From NCBI RefSeq assembly GCF_003675325.1, contig NZ_CP033073.1, forward strand, positions 7,006,001-7,070,000: a stretch of 64,000 nt of DNA, read 5' to 3'. Shown one piece after another: positions 17,760 to 25,442 of this stretch; the stretch's first letter is position 1; the number at the start of each line of letters is the position of its first letter. A program made the position numbers and the translations under genes. The stretch is from Streptomyces dangxiongensis (GTDB lineage Bacteria; Actinomycetota; Actinomycetes; Streptomycetales; Streptomycetaceae). The notes under the pieces are model-generated. The model did not search any database, had not been told where the DNA came from, and saw only the letters and a list, made by a program, of their open reading frames with translations.

Positions 17760-18935
17760 TCAGCCCTCATCGGGCACGGCGTCCGCGCGGGCGTAGGTGC
17801 GGCCCTTCCAGGCGGCTCCGCGCCCGCGGTAGTGACGCACCGCGGAGTCGACCGTCATCAGCAGGTACAGGAACGCGGTGAACGGCAGCAGCGGAGCGAG
17901 CCACAGCGGCTGCCGGTGGTAGCGCAGCATCGGCGCGTACGTGCCCGCCATCACCGCCCACGCCAGCCCACCCATGACCGCCGTCGCCGTACTGCCGCCC
18001 GCCACGCCCGCCACGACCGCGGCGGGCGGCACCAGGTACACCAGAGCGAGCCCGGCGACCGTACCGAGGAGCAGCAGCGGGTGGTGCCGTAGCTGGGCGT
18101 AGGCACTGCGCGCGACCATCCGCCACAGGTCGTGCAGCCGCGGATAGGGGCGCACGCTGTCCACCCGGTCGGCCAGCCCCAGCCACACACGGCCACCGGC
18201 GCGCTTGACCGCGCGCGCGAGCGCGACATCGTCGATGACGGCGTGCCGGATCGCGTCCGGGACGCGCGCCTCGTCCGCCATGCCCGCCCGCAGCAGGACG
18301 CAGCCGCCCGCCGCCGCGGCCGTGCGCGAACCCTCCCGGCCGATCCGGCGGAAGGGGTAGAGCTGGGCGAAGAAATAGACGAACGCCGGGACCACGAGCC
18401 GCTCCCACGCACTCTCCACCCGCAGCCGCGCCATCTGCGACACCACGTCGAAGCCGCCGGTGAGGGCCGCCGCGACCAGCTCGCGCAGGCTGTCGGGGGC
18501 GTGCGCGATGTCCGCGTCCGTCAGCAGCAGATACACGGGCTCACGCGCGCGTGCCAGCCCGATGCCGTACCGCACCGCCCACAGCTTGCCCGTCCAGCCC
18601 GCCGGCGGCTCACCGGGCGACCCGACGGTCAGCGGCAGCCCGCCGTGCCGCCGGGACAGCTCCCGGGCCAGGTCCCCGGTGCCGTCCGTGCTCCCGTCGT
18701 CCACCAGGAAGACCTCGGCCCGCCCCGGATAGTCCTGCGCCAGCAACGACGGCAGGGCGGCGGGCAGCACCTCGGCCTCGTCTCGGGCCGGTACGACCAC
18801 ACAGACCGGCGGCCACACGTCCGGTTCCCGGCGCCGCGGCAGCCGGACGTCCGTGCGCCAGAAGAAACCCTGGCCCAGCAGCAGCCAGCACCAGGCGGCC
18901 AGCGACACGACGGTGATCCACAGGAAGGCGCTCAC
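17760..18935 (-). CDS. Family 2 glycosyltransferase (HpnB-like membrane enzyme)
   Basis: A 391-residue protein with an N-terminal membrane helix (2-22), a GT-A domain and three or four C-terminal helices (about 290-370). The nucleotide-sugar motifs are visible: VVPARDEA, FLVDDGSTDGT and the metal-binding LTDADI, plus IDDVALARAVKRAG before the membrane part. Length and layout resemble hopanoid-associated HpnB, but no hopanoid genes are near, so lipid glycosylation is the safe statement. The true start is GTG 18935 (SAFLWITVV); the frame stays open far upstream without glycosyltransferase character. It is divergent from the racemase, 57 bp away. Confidence 0.85.
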   Translation of the reverse strand: MSAFLWITVVSLAAWCWLLLGQGFFWRTDVRLPRRREPDVWPPVCVVVPARDEAEVLPAALPSLLAQDYPGRAEVFLVDDGSTDGTGDLARELSRRHGGLPLTVGSPGEPPAGWTGKLWAVRYGIGLARAREPVYLLLTDADIAHAPDSLRELVAAALTGGFDVVSQMARLRVESAWERLVVPAFVYFFAQLYPFRRIGREGSRTAAAAGGCVLLRAGMADEARVPDAIRHAVIDDVALARAVKRAGGRVWLGLADRVDSVRPYPRLHDLWRMVARSAYAQLRHHPLLLLGTVAGLALVYLVPPAAVVAGVAGGSTATAVMGGLAWAVMAGTYAPMLRYHRQPLWLAPLLPFTAFLYLLMTVDSAVRHYRGRGAAWKGRTYARADAVPDEG

Positions 18936-18980
18936 GGCCGCAGTCTGCCCCACCGGACAGGCGCACAAGGCCGCATCGTC

Positions 18981-18986
18981 TATCGT
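18981..18986 (+). promoter_or_regulatory. Leaderless -10 box of the racemase gene
   Basis: TATCGT ends 6 nt before the GTG at 18993, fitting a leaderless promoter; no Shine-Dalgarno sequence is present. Confidence 0.5.
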
Positions 18987-18992
18987 GGCCGG

Positions 18993-19790
18993 GTGAAGAT
19001 CGCGCTCATGGACTCCGGAATCGGCCTGCTGGCGGCCACTGCCGCGGTACGGCGCCTGCGGCCCGACGCGGATCTCGTACTCTCCCTGGACCCCGACGGC
19101 ATGCCCTGGGGACCGCGCACCTCCGAGGACCTCACCCGGCGCGCACTGGCCGTCGCCGAGGCCGCCGCGGCCCACCGGCCCGACGCGCTGATCATCGGCT
19201 GCAACACCGCCACCGTGCACGCGCTGCCCACGCTGCGCGCCCGTCTGGAGCCCGGCATACCGGTCATCGGCACGGTCCCGGCCATCAAGCCGGCCGCGGC
19301 CGGTGGCGGCCCCGTCGCGATCTGGGCGACCCCCGCCACCACGGGCAGCGCCTACCAGCGCGGACTCATCGAGGCCTTCGCCGGCGACGTCCGGGTGACC
19401 GAGGTGCCCTGCTGGGGTCTCGCCGAGGCCGTCGAACACGCGGACGAGACGGCCATCGACGCCGCGGTCGCGGCGGCGGCCCGGCTGACACCCGACGATG
19501 TGACGACCGTCGTCCTGGGCTGCACCCATTACGAACTGGTGGCGGAACGTATCCGCACCTCCCTCCGGCGGCCCGTCGCCGCCCCGCTCGTCCTGCACGG
19601 CTCCGCCGGCGCGGTGGCCGCCCAGGCCCTGCGCCGTCTCGGCGAGCAGCCCGCGCCCGAGGCGCCGGCCGAGGGCACCCTCACGGTCCTGCTGAGCGGC
19701 CGGGAGAGCGGCCGGCTGCCCGAGGCCGCGCTGCACTACGCCGAAGGGCGGCTGCTGCCGCTCGTCGGTTCGGTCGCCGACCACAGGTGA
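18993..19790 (+). CDS. Aspartate/glutamate racemase-family protein
   Basis: A 265-residue MurI-like protein. The N-terminal MDSGIG loop and both catalytic cysteines are present: C70 in GCNTAT and C177 in GCTHYE. These two cysteines act as the acid/base pair in cofactor-independent amino-acid racemases. The typical MurI DSGxGG motif is degenerate here (DSGIGLL), so this is probably a paralogue rather than the housekeeping glutamate racemase. It supplies a D-amino acid or isomerises a related acid. The GTG start has a -10 box immediately upstream and no ribosome site. Confidence 0.85.
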   Translation: MKIALMDSGIGLLAATAAVRRLRPDADLVLSLDPDGMPWGPRTSEDLTRRALAVAEAAAAHRPDALIIGCNTATVHALPTLRARLEPGIPVIGTVPAIKPAAAGGGPVAIWATPATTGSAYQRGLIEAFAGDVRVTEVPCWGLAEAVEHADETAIDAAVAAAARLTPDDVTTVVLGCTHYELVAERIRTSLRRPVAAPLVLHGSAGAVAAQALRRLGEQPAPEAPAEGTLTVLLSGRESGRLPEAALHYAEGRLLPLVGSVADHR

Positions 19791-19954
19791 CACGCCCCGG
19801 CGGCGGGCGCACGCATCCGTGTCCGGCCGCGTGCGCCACCGCCGCCCCGCCGCCTCAGGGCCAGGCCGAGACTTGTGCCGTCGCGTCGAGACCTGTGCGA
19901 GCCGCGACGAGCGGTCACCCTCCGCGAGCGGGTACCACCGCAGCGAAACCTGAG

Positions 19955-19960
19955 TAACCT
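19955..19960 (+). promoter_or_regulatory. Leaderless -10 box of the PH-like protein gene
   Basis: TAACCT ends 7 nt before the ATG at 19968. There is no Shine-Dalgarno sequence, supporting a leaderless mRNA and this start over the upstream in-frame ATG at 19875. Confidence 0.5.
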
Positions 19961-19967
19961 CGTGAAC

Positions 19968-20513
19968 ATGAGGGACCACCCCCACGCCGACGAGGGCCCC
20001 CAGCCCGACGTCTGGACCGGGCGCGCCACCAACCGCGTCCAGTGGCTGCTGGCGCTGGTCGGCGCCGCCTGCCTGGCGCTCGGCATCGAGCTGGCCGTCG
20101 ACTCGGCCTGGACCTCCGGCGTCGCCGCACTCGCGATGTCCGTCGTGGGCTGCATCGCCGCCGGCCTGCTGGTCATCTTCGGCACGCTCGCCTTCGTGCA
20201 CGTCGACCTCAAGCTCGACCGGGAATGCCTGGAAGTGCGCTGCGGTCACATAGGGCTGCCGCGCCGCCGCATCCCGCTCTCCGCCGTGGCCGGCGCCGAC
20301 TTCACCGCCCTCGTCACTCCCCGGCAGTGGGGCGGCTGGGGCTACCGCTGGCGTCCCGAGATGGGCACCGCGGTCGTCGTACGCCGCGGCGAGGGCATCG
20401 TGCTGCGGCTGTGGGACGGCCACATGTTCACGATCACCGTGGACAACGCGGAATCGGCGGTGCGGGTCATCAGGGACCGACTGCGAACGATCACACCGGG
20501 ACCGAATCTCTGA
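19968..20513 (+). CDS. Two-helix membrane protein with PH-like domain
   Basis: A 181-residue protein with two membrane helices (about 24-45 and 50-75) and a C-terminal beta-rich half (80-180) that looks like the bacterial PH-like domains found in many actinobacterial membrane proteins (DRECLEVRCG; IPLSAVAGAD; TAVVVRRGEGIVLRLWDG). The function is unknown. Single gene; its start is set by the leaderless -10 box. The 300-bp gap after it holds a degenerate tandem repeat. Confidence 0.78.
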   Translation: MRDHPHADEGPQPDVWTGRATNRVQWLLALVGAACLALGIELAVDSAWTSGVAALAMSVVGCIAAGLLVIFGTLAFVHVDLKLDRECLEVRCGHIGLPRRRIPLSAVAGADFTALVTPRQWGGWGYRWRPEMGTAVVVRRGEGIVLRLWDGHMFTITVDNAESAVRVIRDRLRTITPGPNL

Positions 20514-20613
20514 CCGTCCGGGGCGGGGCCGCTGACCCCGCCGGGCCGTACCACGCCATGTCCGGGCCGTACGCACGCCACGTCCGGCCGTGGGCGACCG
20601 CGACGGTCCCCTC

Positions 20614-20757
20614 TCTCACCCAGCCGAACGGTCACCGCGCGGACTCACACGGATGGACGTCGCCACGCGGACCCACAAGGGTGAGCGATCGCCATCCGGA
20701 TTCACACAGACGCACGGTCGGCACGCTGACTCGCACAGACACACGGTCGGTACGCGG
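20614..20757. repeat. Five degenerate tandem repeats of about 29 bp
   Basis: Five head-to-tail units of 28-29 bp fill most of the gap between the PH-like gene and the O-antigen-ligase-like gene (starts about 20614, 20643, 20671, 20700, 20729). The shared pattern is a CTCACAC-like head, ACGGTCG in the middle and CACGCGG at the end. The third unit is most diverged. There are no spacers, so it is not a CRISPR array. Confidence 0.7.
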
Positions 20758-20812
20758 AGGAAGCGGTGGTGGGAGCGGAGGCGCGGACGGCCCGCCCCCG
20801 CCCGCAGGCCCT

Positions 20813-21811
20813 TCAGGGCGGTGGCGTCGCACCGTCGCCCGACCACGGCCGGGCCGTCGCCCATCCCGCCAGCAGCCCCCCGCCCGCCGTCACCGTCGTG
20901 AAGCTGAGGGCGTTGCCCACCGAGGCGAGGACGGCCAGCACCGTCAGGGTCACGGCCGCGGTCAGCGCGACCGGAGCGGAGCGAGGAGTGCGCCACAACG
21001 CGTACAGCAGCCAGCAGAACACCGCGGCCAGCAGGAACAAGCCGATCAGGCCCTGCTCCGCCGCCAGCTCGAGCGGGGCCGAGTGCGGTGTGCCGTCGCC
21101 CGGCGGCAACGGTGTCGCCCGCACCGATGCGCCGAACCGTCCGGGACCGGCACCCAGGACGCCGTACCGGCCCGCCAGGTGCAGCGCGCCCCGCCACAGC
21201 CACACCCGGTGCGGCGTCAACCGGTCCTCCAGCGCCCCGACGAGGCCATCGGGCAGCGCGTCCGCGGCGACCGCCCACACCGTGCCCGCCACCAGGGCCG
21301 CCGCCATGGCGGCGCCCACCAGCCACGCGCCCCGGCGGTGCGCCGAACCCGCGGCCAGCGAACACGCCAGGATCACCGTGCCGGCCGCACATCCGGCCAC
21401 CGACCCCAGCACGGCCCCGGCCGGCACGACCGCGCAGGCCAGCACCCGCAGCCCCAGCCGCCACACCGGTACGGCCGTCGCCCAGGCGGCACAGCACGCG
21501 GCCCCGGCGGTCAGCGCCAGGAGGGCGGCCGTGGCACTGGCGTGCCCGAGGGGCGCGGCGTACCAGGGTCCGGAGGACAGCCCGGGCAGCGTCACGGCCA
21601 GCACGAGCCCGGCCACCGCACCGGCGCAGGGCGCGGCCACCGGCAGCAGCGCCCCGGAGACCCGGCCCACGGCGTAACCGGCGGCCACGGCGAGCACCGC
21701 GAGCAGCGTGCCCTCGGGCCGCCCGTCGTGGGCCGCCGCGGTGATCAGCGACCACCCGGCGCAGGCCCCCAACAGGACCATCCCCGTCCCGTCGGAAAAG
21801 TTCCTCCGCAT
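20813..21811 (-). CDS. O-antigen ligase/Wzy-like membrane protein
   Basis: About 332 residues, almost wholly hydrophobic, with about nine membrane helices. The diagnostic segment is the large loop with LTPHRVWLWRGAL, GAGPGRFG and HSAPLELAAEQG, which matches the conserved His/Glu loop of O-antigen ligases and polymerases. It should transfer or polymerise a glycan on a lipid carrier at the outer face of the membrane; in Streptomyces this may concern teichoic-acid-like or other wall polymers. I choose ATG 21811; no ribosome site is visible, and the frame continues upstream as Arg/Gly-rich non-coding sequence. Confidence 0.78.
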   Translation of the reverse strand: MRRNFSDGTGMVLLGACAGWSLITAAAHDGRPEGTLLAVLAVAAGYAVGRVSGALLPVAAPCAGAVAGLVLAVTLPGLSSGPWYAAPLGHASATAALLALTAGAACCAAWATAVPVWRLGLRVLACAVVPAGAVLGSVAGCAAGTVILACSLAAGSAHRRGAWLVGAAMAAALVAGTVWAVAADALPDGLVGALEDRLTPHRVWLWRGALHLAGRYGVLGAGPGRFGASVRATPLPPGDGTPHSAPLELAAEQGLIGLFLLAAVFCWLLYALWRTPRSAPVALTAAVTLTVLAVLASVGNALSFTTVTAGGGLLAGWATARPWSGDGATPPP

Positions 21812-22231
21812 GTCGTGGACATCCGCGCCGTACGCACCGGCCGCGAATCCCGTCCCCCTCGACCCCACCCGTCGCCCCTCGTACCCGGTCCCCCGACCTG
21901 TGGCAGGCCACGGCCGCGTGCCGGTCCGGCCGCGCCGCCGAGGCTGGGCACACCGTAGCGGCTGAGAGGTGATGCGGGGACGAGTCCCCACAGAAACGCA
22001 GTACAGCCCGCCGGCTCCGACGCCGTTACCGGCCCTGAGGACGGGCGTCATCGCCCCCGGCCACCCGGGCGGGTGCCGTCTACCCCCAGCCACACGGGCA
22101 GGCGTCACCGCGCCCGGCCGGCGCTGCGGTCGAGGCGGGGCGGTGCCCCGGGGGTTGTCGCTGGTCGGCGACCGTTCCCGCGCACCGGTGGCCGGGCCGA
22201 ACCGTGCTGTCGACGGTGATGTCCACCGCCG
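21812..22231. other. Divergent intergenic region, no gene seen
   Basis: About 420 bp between the divergent O-antigen-ligase-like and lnt genes. Open frames here have no protein character. It contains two imperfect copies of a GGGCGTCAC/TCGC-CCCGGCC-type segment near 22043-22120 and presumably both promoters. Confidence 0.5.
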
Positions 22232-22237
22232 TACACT
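22232..22237 (+). promoter_or_regulatory. Leaderless -10 box of lnt
   Basis: TACACT ends 7 nt before the GTG at 22245, consistent with leaderless transcription and with the chosen start. Confidence 0.5.
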
Positions 22238-22244
22238 CACCCGG

Positions 22245-23855
22245 GTGACCGTCACCGCAACTTCCGTGGACCAGTCGGACCAGCTCCAGCCGCAGCCCGC
22301 CCCCGGCGCGCGCGGCGGCCGGCTGCTGCGCCTGGTCCCGGCCGCCGCCTCCGCGCTCTGCGGGGTGCTGCTCTACGTCAGCTTCCCGCCGCGCACCCTG
22401 TGGTGGCTGGCCCTGCCCGCCTTCGCCGGCCTCGGCTGGGTGCTGCGCGGCCGGAGCTGGAAGGCCGCCCTCGGCCTCGGCTACCTCTTCGGGCTGGGCT
22501 TCCTGCTGCCGCTGCTGGTGTGGACCGGTGTGGAGGTCGGCCCGGTGCCCTGGCTGGCCCTGGCCGCCGTGGAGGCGGTCTTCGTCGCCCTGGTCGCCGT
22601 GGGGGTGGCCGCCGTCAACAGGCTGCCGGTCTGGCCGGTGTGGGCCGCCGCCATGTGGGTCGCCGGCGAAGCGGTACGCGCGCGCGTGCCCTTCCGCGGC
22701 TTCCCCTGGGGCAAGATCGCTTTCGGCCAGGCGGACGGCGTCTTCCTGCCGCTCGCCGCGGTGGGCGGCAGCCCGGTGCTCGGGTTCGCGGTCGTACTGT
22801 GCGGATTCGGCCTGTACGAGGCGGGGCGCCTGATCGCCGAGCAGCGCCGGACCCGCATCGTGCGGCGCGCCGCCGCGACCGCCGCGCTGCTGAGCATCGC
22901 CGTACCGGTGGCCGGCGCGGTCGCCGCCCGCGCGCTGGTGAGTGACAGCGCGGAGAACGGCACGGCCACCGTGGCGGTCATCCAGGGCAACGTGCCGCGC
23001 TCCGGGCTGGAGTTCAACGCCCAGCGCCGGGCCGTGCTCGACTACCACGCGCGCGAGACGCACGAGCTCGCAGCCGACGTCAGGGCCGGCAAGGCCGCCA
23101 AGCCCGACTTCGTCCTGTGGCCGGAGAACTCCTCCGACATCGACCCCTTCGAATATCCCGACGCCGCCCTCGTCATCGAGCAGGCGGCCAAGGACATCGG
23201 CGTGCCCATCTCCGTCGGCGGTGTGGTGGAGCGGGGCGGCAAGCTGCTCAACGAGCAGATCCTGTGGGACCCGGTCAAGGGCCCCACACAGACCTACGAC
23301 AAGCGGCAGATCCAGCCTTTCGGCGAGTACCTTCCGCTGCGCTCGTTCATCGGCGCGATCAACCCGCACTGGACCAGCATGGTCCGCCAGGACATCAGCC
23401 CGGGCATCGAACCGGGCGTGTTCGACTTCCACGGCGTCAAGGTCGGCCTGGCCACCTGCTACGAGGCCGCCTTCGACCGGGCCGTACGGGACACGGTGAC
23501 ACACGGCGCGCAGATGATCTCCGTGCCGAGCAACAACGCCACCTTCGACCGCAGCGAGATGACCTACCAGCAGCTCGCCATGTCCCGGATCCGCGCCGTC
23601 GAGCACAGCCGCACGGTGACCGTGCCGGTGACCAGCGGGGTGAGTGCGATCATCATGCCGGATGGGCGGATCACCCAGAAGACCGGCATGTTCGTGCCCG
23701 CCTACCTCGTCCAGAAGGTACCGCTGCGCACCTCCACGACCCCCGCGACGAAGCTGGGCATCCTTCCGGAGATGGCGCTGGTGCTCGTCGCCGCGGGCGG
23801 GATCGGCTGGGCCGTCGGGTCGGGCCTGCGTGCCCGGCGCACCGACGCCGCGTAG
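22245..23855 (+). CDS. lnt: Apolipoprotein N-acyltransferase
   Basis: A 536-residue integral membrane enzyme that adds the third acyl chain to the N-terminal cysteine of lipoproteins. An N-terminal block of about six membrane helices (25-230) precedes a nitrilase-type domain with the catalytic triad E294 (LWPENSS), K353 (YDKRQ) and C405 (ATCYE), and a final helix is at about 505-525. The GTG at 22245 has a leaderless -10 box; the frame is open for 92 codons upstream but reads as Pro/Arg-rich noise. Streptomyces usually carry two Lnt genes; whether this is Lnt1 or Lnt2 is not decided here. Confidence 0.93.
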   Translation: MTVTATSVDQSDQLQPQPAPGARGGRLLRLVPAAASALCGVLLYVSFPPRTLWWLALPAFAGLGWVLRGRSWKAALGLGYLFGLGFLLPLLVWTGVEVGPVPWLALAAVEAVFVALVAVGVAAVNRLPVWPVWAAAMWVAGEAVRARVPFRGFPWGKIAFGQADGVFLPLAAVGGSPVLGFAVVLCGFGLYEAGRLIAEQRRTRIVRRAAATAALLSIAVPVAGAVAARALVSDSAENGTATVAVIQGNVPRSGLEFNAQRRAVLDYHARETHELAADVRAGKAAKPDFVLWPENSSDIDPFEYPDAALVIEQAAKDIGVPISVGGVVERGGKLLNEQILWDPVKGPTQTYDKRQIQPFGEYLPLRSFIGAINPHWTSMVRQDISPGIEPGVFDFHGVKVGLATCYEAAFDRAVRDTVTHGAQMISVPSNNATFDRSEMTYQQLAMSRIRAVEHSRTVTVPVTSGVSAIIMPDGRITQKTGMFVPAYLVQKVPLRTSTTPATKLGILPEMALVLVAAGGIGWAVGSGLRARRTDAA

Positions 23856-23989
23856 CCGTACGAGCGTCGGACGACCGCCGCAGACTCGCGGAACGGCTGC
23901 CCTAGGACCGCCGTACGCCTGCGGGAGTGGCCGGGAGTGGCCGGGAACGGTCGGGGACGGGGCGCCGGTTCCCCCGGGGCCCGCCCCGC

Positions 23990-23995
23990 TAGGGT
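23990..23995 (+). promoter_or_regulatory. Leaderless -10 box of the Nudix gene
   Basis: TAGGGT ends 6 nt before the ATG at 24002. The same TAGGGTCGG string precedes the next gene, suggesting the two neighbours share promoter type. Confidence 0.5.
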
Positions 23996-24001
23996 CGGAT
24001 C

Positions 24002-24481
24002 ATGGCTACTCCTGAATTCATCCGCACGCTCCGGGCCTCCGCCGGCCGGCAGTTGCTCTGGCTGCCCGGGGTCAGCGCGATCGTCTTCGACGACGAGGGC
24101 CGCGTGCTGCTCGGCCGGCGGACCGACACGCGCAAGTGGGCGGTGATCGGCGGCATCCCGGAACCGGGCGAGCAGCCCGCCGCCTGTGCCGTGCGCGAGG
24201 TCTTCGAGGAGACGGCGGTGCACTGCGTCGCCGAACGGATCGTGCTGGTCCAGGCCCTGGAACCGGTCACCTACCCCAACGGCGACACCTGCCAGTACAT
24301 GGACATCACCATCCGCTGCCGGGCGGTGGGCGGCGAGGCCCGCGTCAACGACGACGAGTCGCTGGACGTCGGCTGGTTCGCTGTGGACGCGCTGCCCCCG
24401 CTCAACGAGTTCGGGCTCTTTCGGATCAAGCAGGCCATGTCCGACGCACCCACATGGTTCGACCCCACGACTGTCGGCTGA
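24002..24481 (+). CDS. Nudix hydrolase
   Basis: A 159-residue Nudix protein. The box reads G-x5-E-x7-REVFEET-A-V (about residues 51-73), with the metal-binding glutamates intact and the usual second-last Gly replaced by Ala. It should hydrolyse a nucleoside diphosphate linked to another group (NDP-sugar, ADP-ribose or oxidised nucleotide). It is leaderless, 146 bp after lnt and 54 bp before the hydroxybutyrate dehydrogenase, which has its own -10 box. Confidence 0.9.
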   Translation: MATPEFIRTLRASAGRQLLWLPGVSAIVFDDEGRVLLGRRTDTRKWAVIGGIPEPGEQPAACAVREVFEETAVHCVAERIVLVQALEPVTYPNGDTCQYMDITIRCRAVGGEARVNDDESLDVGWFAVDALPPLNEFGLFRIKQAMSDAPTWFDPTTVG

Positions 24482-24523
24482 AGTGTGGGGCGTCGCCACA
24501 TGTGGTGACCGTCGGGTTCCGCT

Positions 24524-24529
24524 TAGGGT
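24524..24529 (+). promoter_or_regulatory. Leaderless -10 box of the 3-hydroxybutyrate dehydrogenase gene
   Basis: TAGGGT ends 6 nt before the ATG at 24536. A weak TGTGGT at 24501-24506 lies 17 bp upstream and could serve as -35. Confidence 0.5.
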
Positions 24530-24535
24530 CGGCAC

Positions 24536-25372
24536 ATGACCTCGCCCACCCCCCTGCCCGGCCCCGGCCCCCATGTCCAGCCTCTCGCCCTCGACCTCGG
24601 CGGCCGTACCGCCCTGGTCACCGGTGCGGCCAGTGGCATCGGCCGCGCCTGCGCCCTGCGGCTCGCCGCCGCCGGGGCCGAGGTGCGCGCCGTCGACCGG
24701 GACGCCGCCGGCCTGGCCGAGTTGGCCGCCCAGGCGGAACGGGCCGCCGGGCAGCGGGCCGGCGGCCTCGCGGGAACCGTCGTACCGCGGGTCGTGGACC
24801 TCACCGACCTGGACGCGGCCGAACGCGTCGCCGCCGGTACCGATGTGCTGGTCAACAACGCCGGGCTGCAACTCGTGCGCCCCATCGAGGAGTTCCCGCC
24901 CGAGGTGTTCCACACGGTGCTGACCGTGATGCTGGAGGCACCGTTCCGCCTCATCCGGGGCGCCCTCCCGCACATGTACGCGCAGGACTGGGGCCGGATC
25001 GTCAATGTGTCCTCCGTCCATGGTCTGCGGGCCTCGGCCTTCAAGTCCGCTTATGTGGCCGCCAAACACGGTCTCGAAGGCCTGTCCAAGACGGCCGCGC
25101 TGGAAGGCGCCGCCCATGGAGTGACCTCCAACTGTGTGAACCCGGCCTATGTGCGCACCCCACTGGTCGAGAAGCAGATCGCCGACCAGGCCGAGGCACA
25201 CGGCATCCCCGAGGAGCGCGTACTGTCCGAGGTCCTGCTGAAGGACAGCGCGGTGCAGCGGCTCATCGAACCCGAGGAGGTCGCGGAGGCGGTGGCCTAC
25301 CTGTGCAGCCCCCAGGCGTCCTTCGTCACCGGTACCTCCCTCGTCCTGGACGGCGGGTGGACGGCCCACTGA
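24536..25372 (+). CDS. 3-hydroxybutyrate dehydrogenase (short-chain dehydrogenase)
   Basis: A 278-residue classical SDR. The NAD-binding loop TGAASGIG is at 29-36, NNAG follows, and the catalytic Ser (159/160), Y173 and K177 are present in the order S...Y-x-x-x-K. The segment NPAYVRTPLVEKQI is typical of bacterial D-3-hydroxybutyrate dehydrogenases, which interconvert 3-hydroxybutyrate and acetoacetate. The neighbouring GAF-PucR regulator and MHS-type transporter make a plausible hydroxy-acid utilisation locus (uptake, oxidation, control). It is leaderless. Confidence 0.85.
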   Translation: MTSPTPLPGPGPHVQPLALDLGGRTALVTGAASGIGRACALRLAAAGAEVRAVDRDAAGLAELAAQAERAAGQRAGGLAGTVVPRVVDLTDLDAAERVAAGTDVLVNNAGLQLVRPIEEFPPEVFHTVLTVMLEAPFRLIRGALPHMYAQDWGRIVNVSSVHGLRASAFKSAYVAAKHGLEGLSKTAALEGAAHGVTSNCVNPAYVRTPLVEKQIADQAEAHGIPEERVLSEVLLKDSAVQRLIEPEEVAEAVAYLCSPQASFVTGTSLVLDGGWTAH

Positions 25373-25442
25373 CCAGCCCGCCGGCACCGGCTCCGGCAGT
25401 TGTCCACAGGGCTGCCGGGCCGGGCGGCCGATACGGAATCCT

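Noticed and set aside
18936..20576. Upstream extension of the glycosyltransferase frame
   Set aside because: It overlaps the racemase and PH-like genes and has no protein character before the membrane helix at GTG 18935.
20614..20757. CRISPR-like periodicity of about 29 bp
   Set aside because: The units are head-to-tail without spacers and are degenerate; no cas genes are near.
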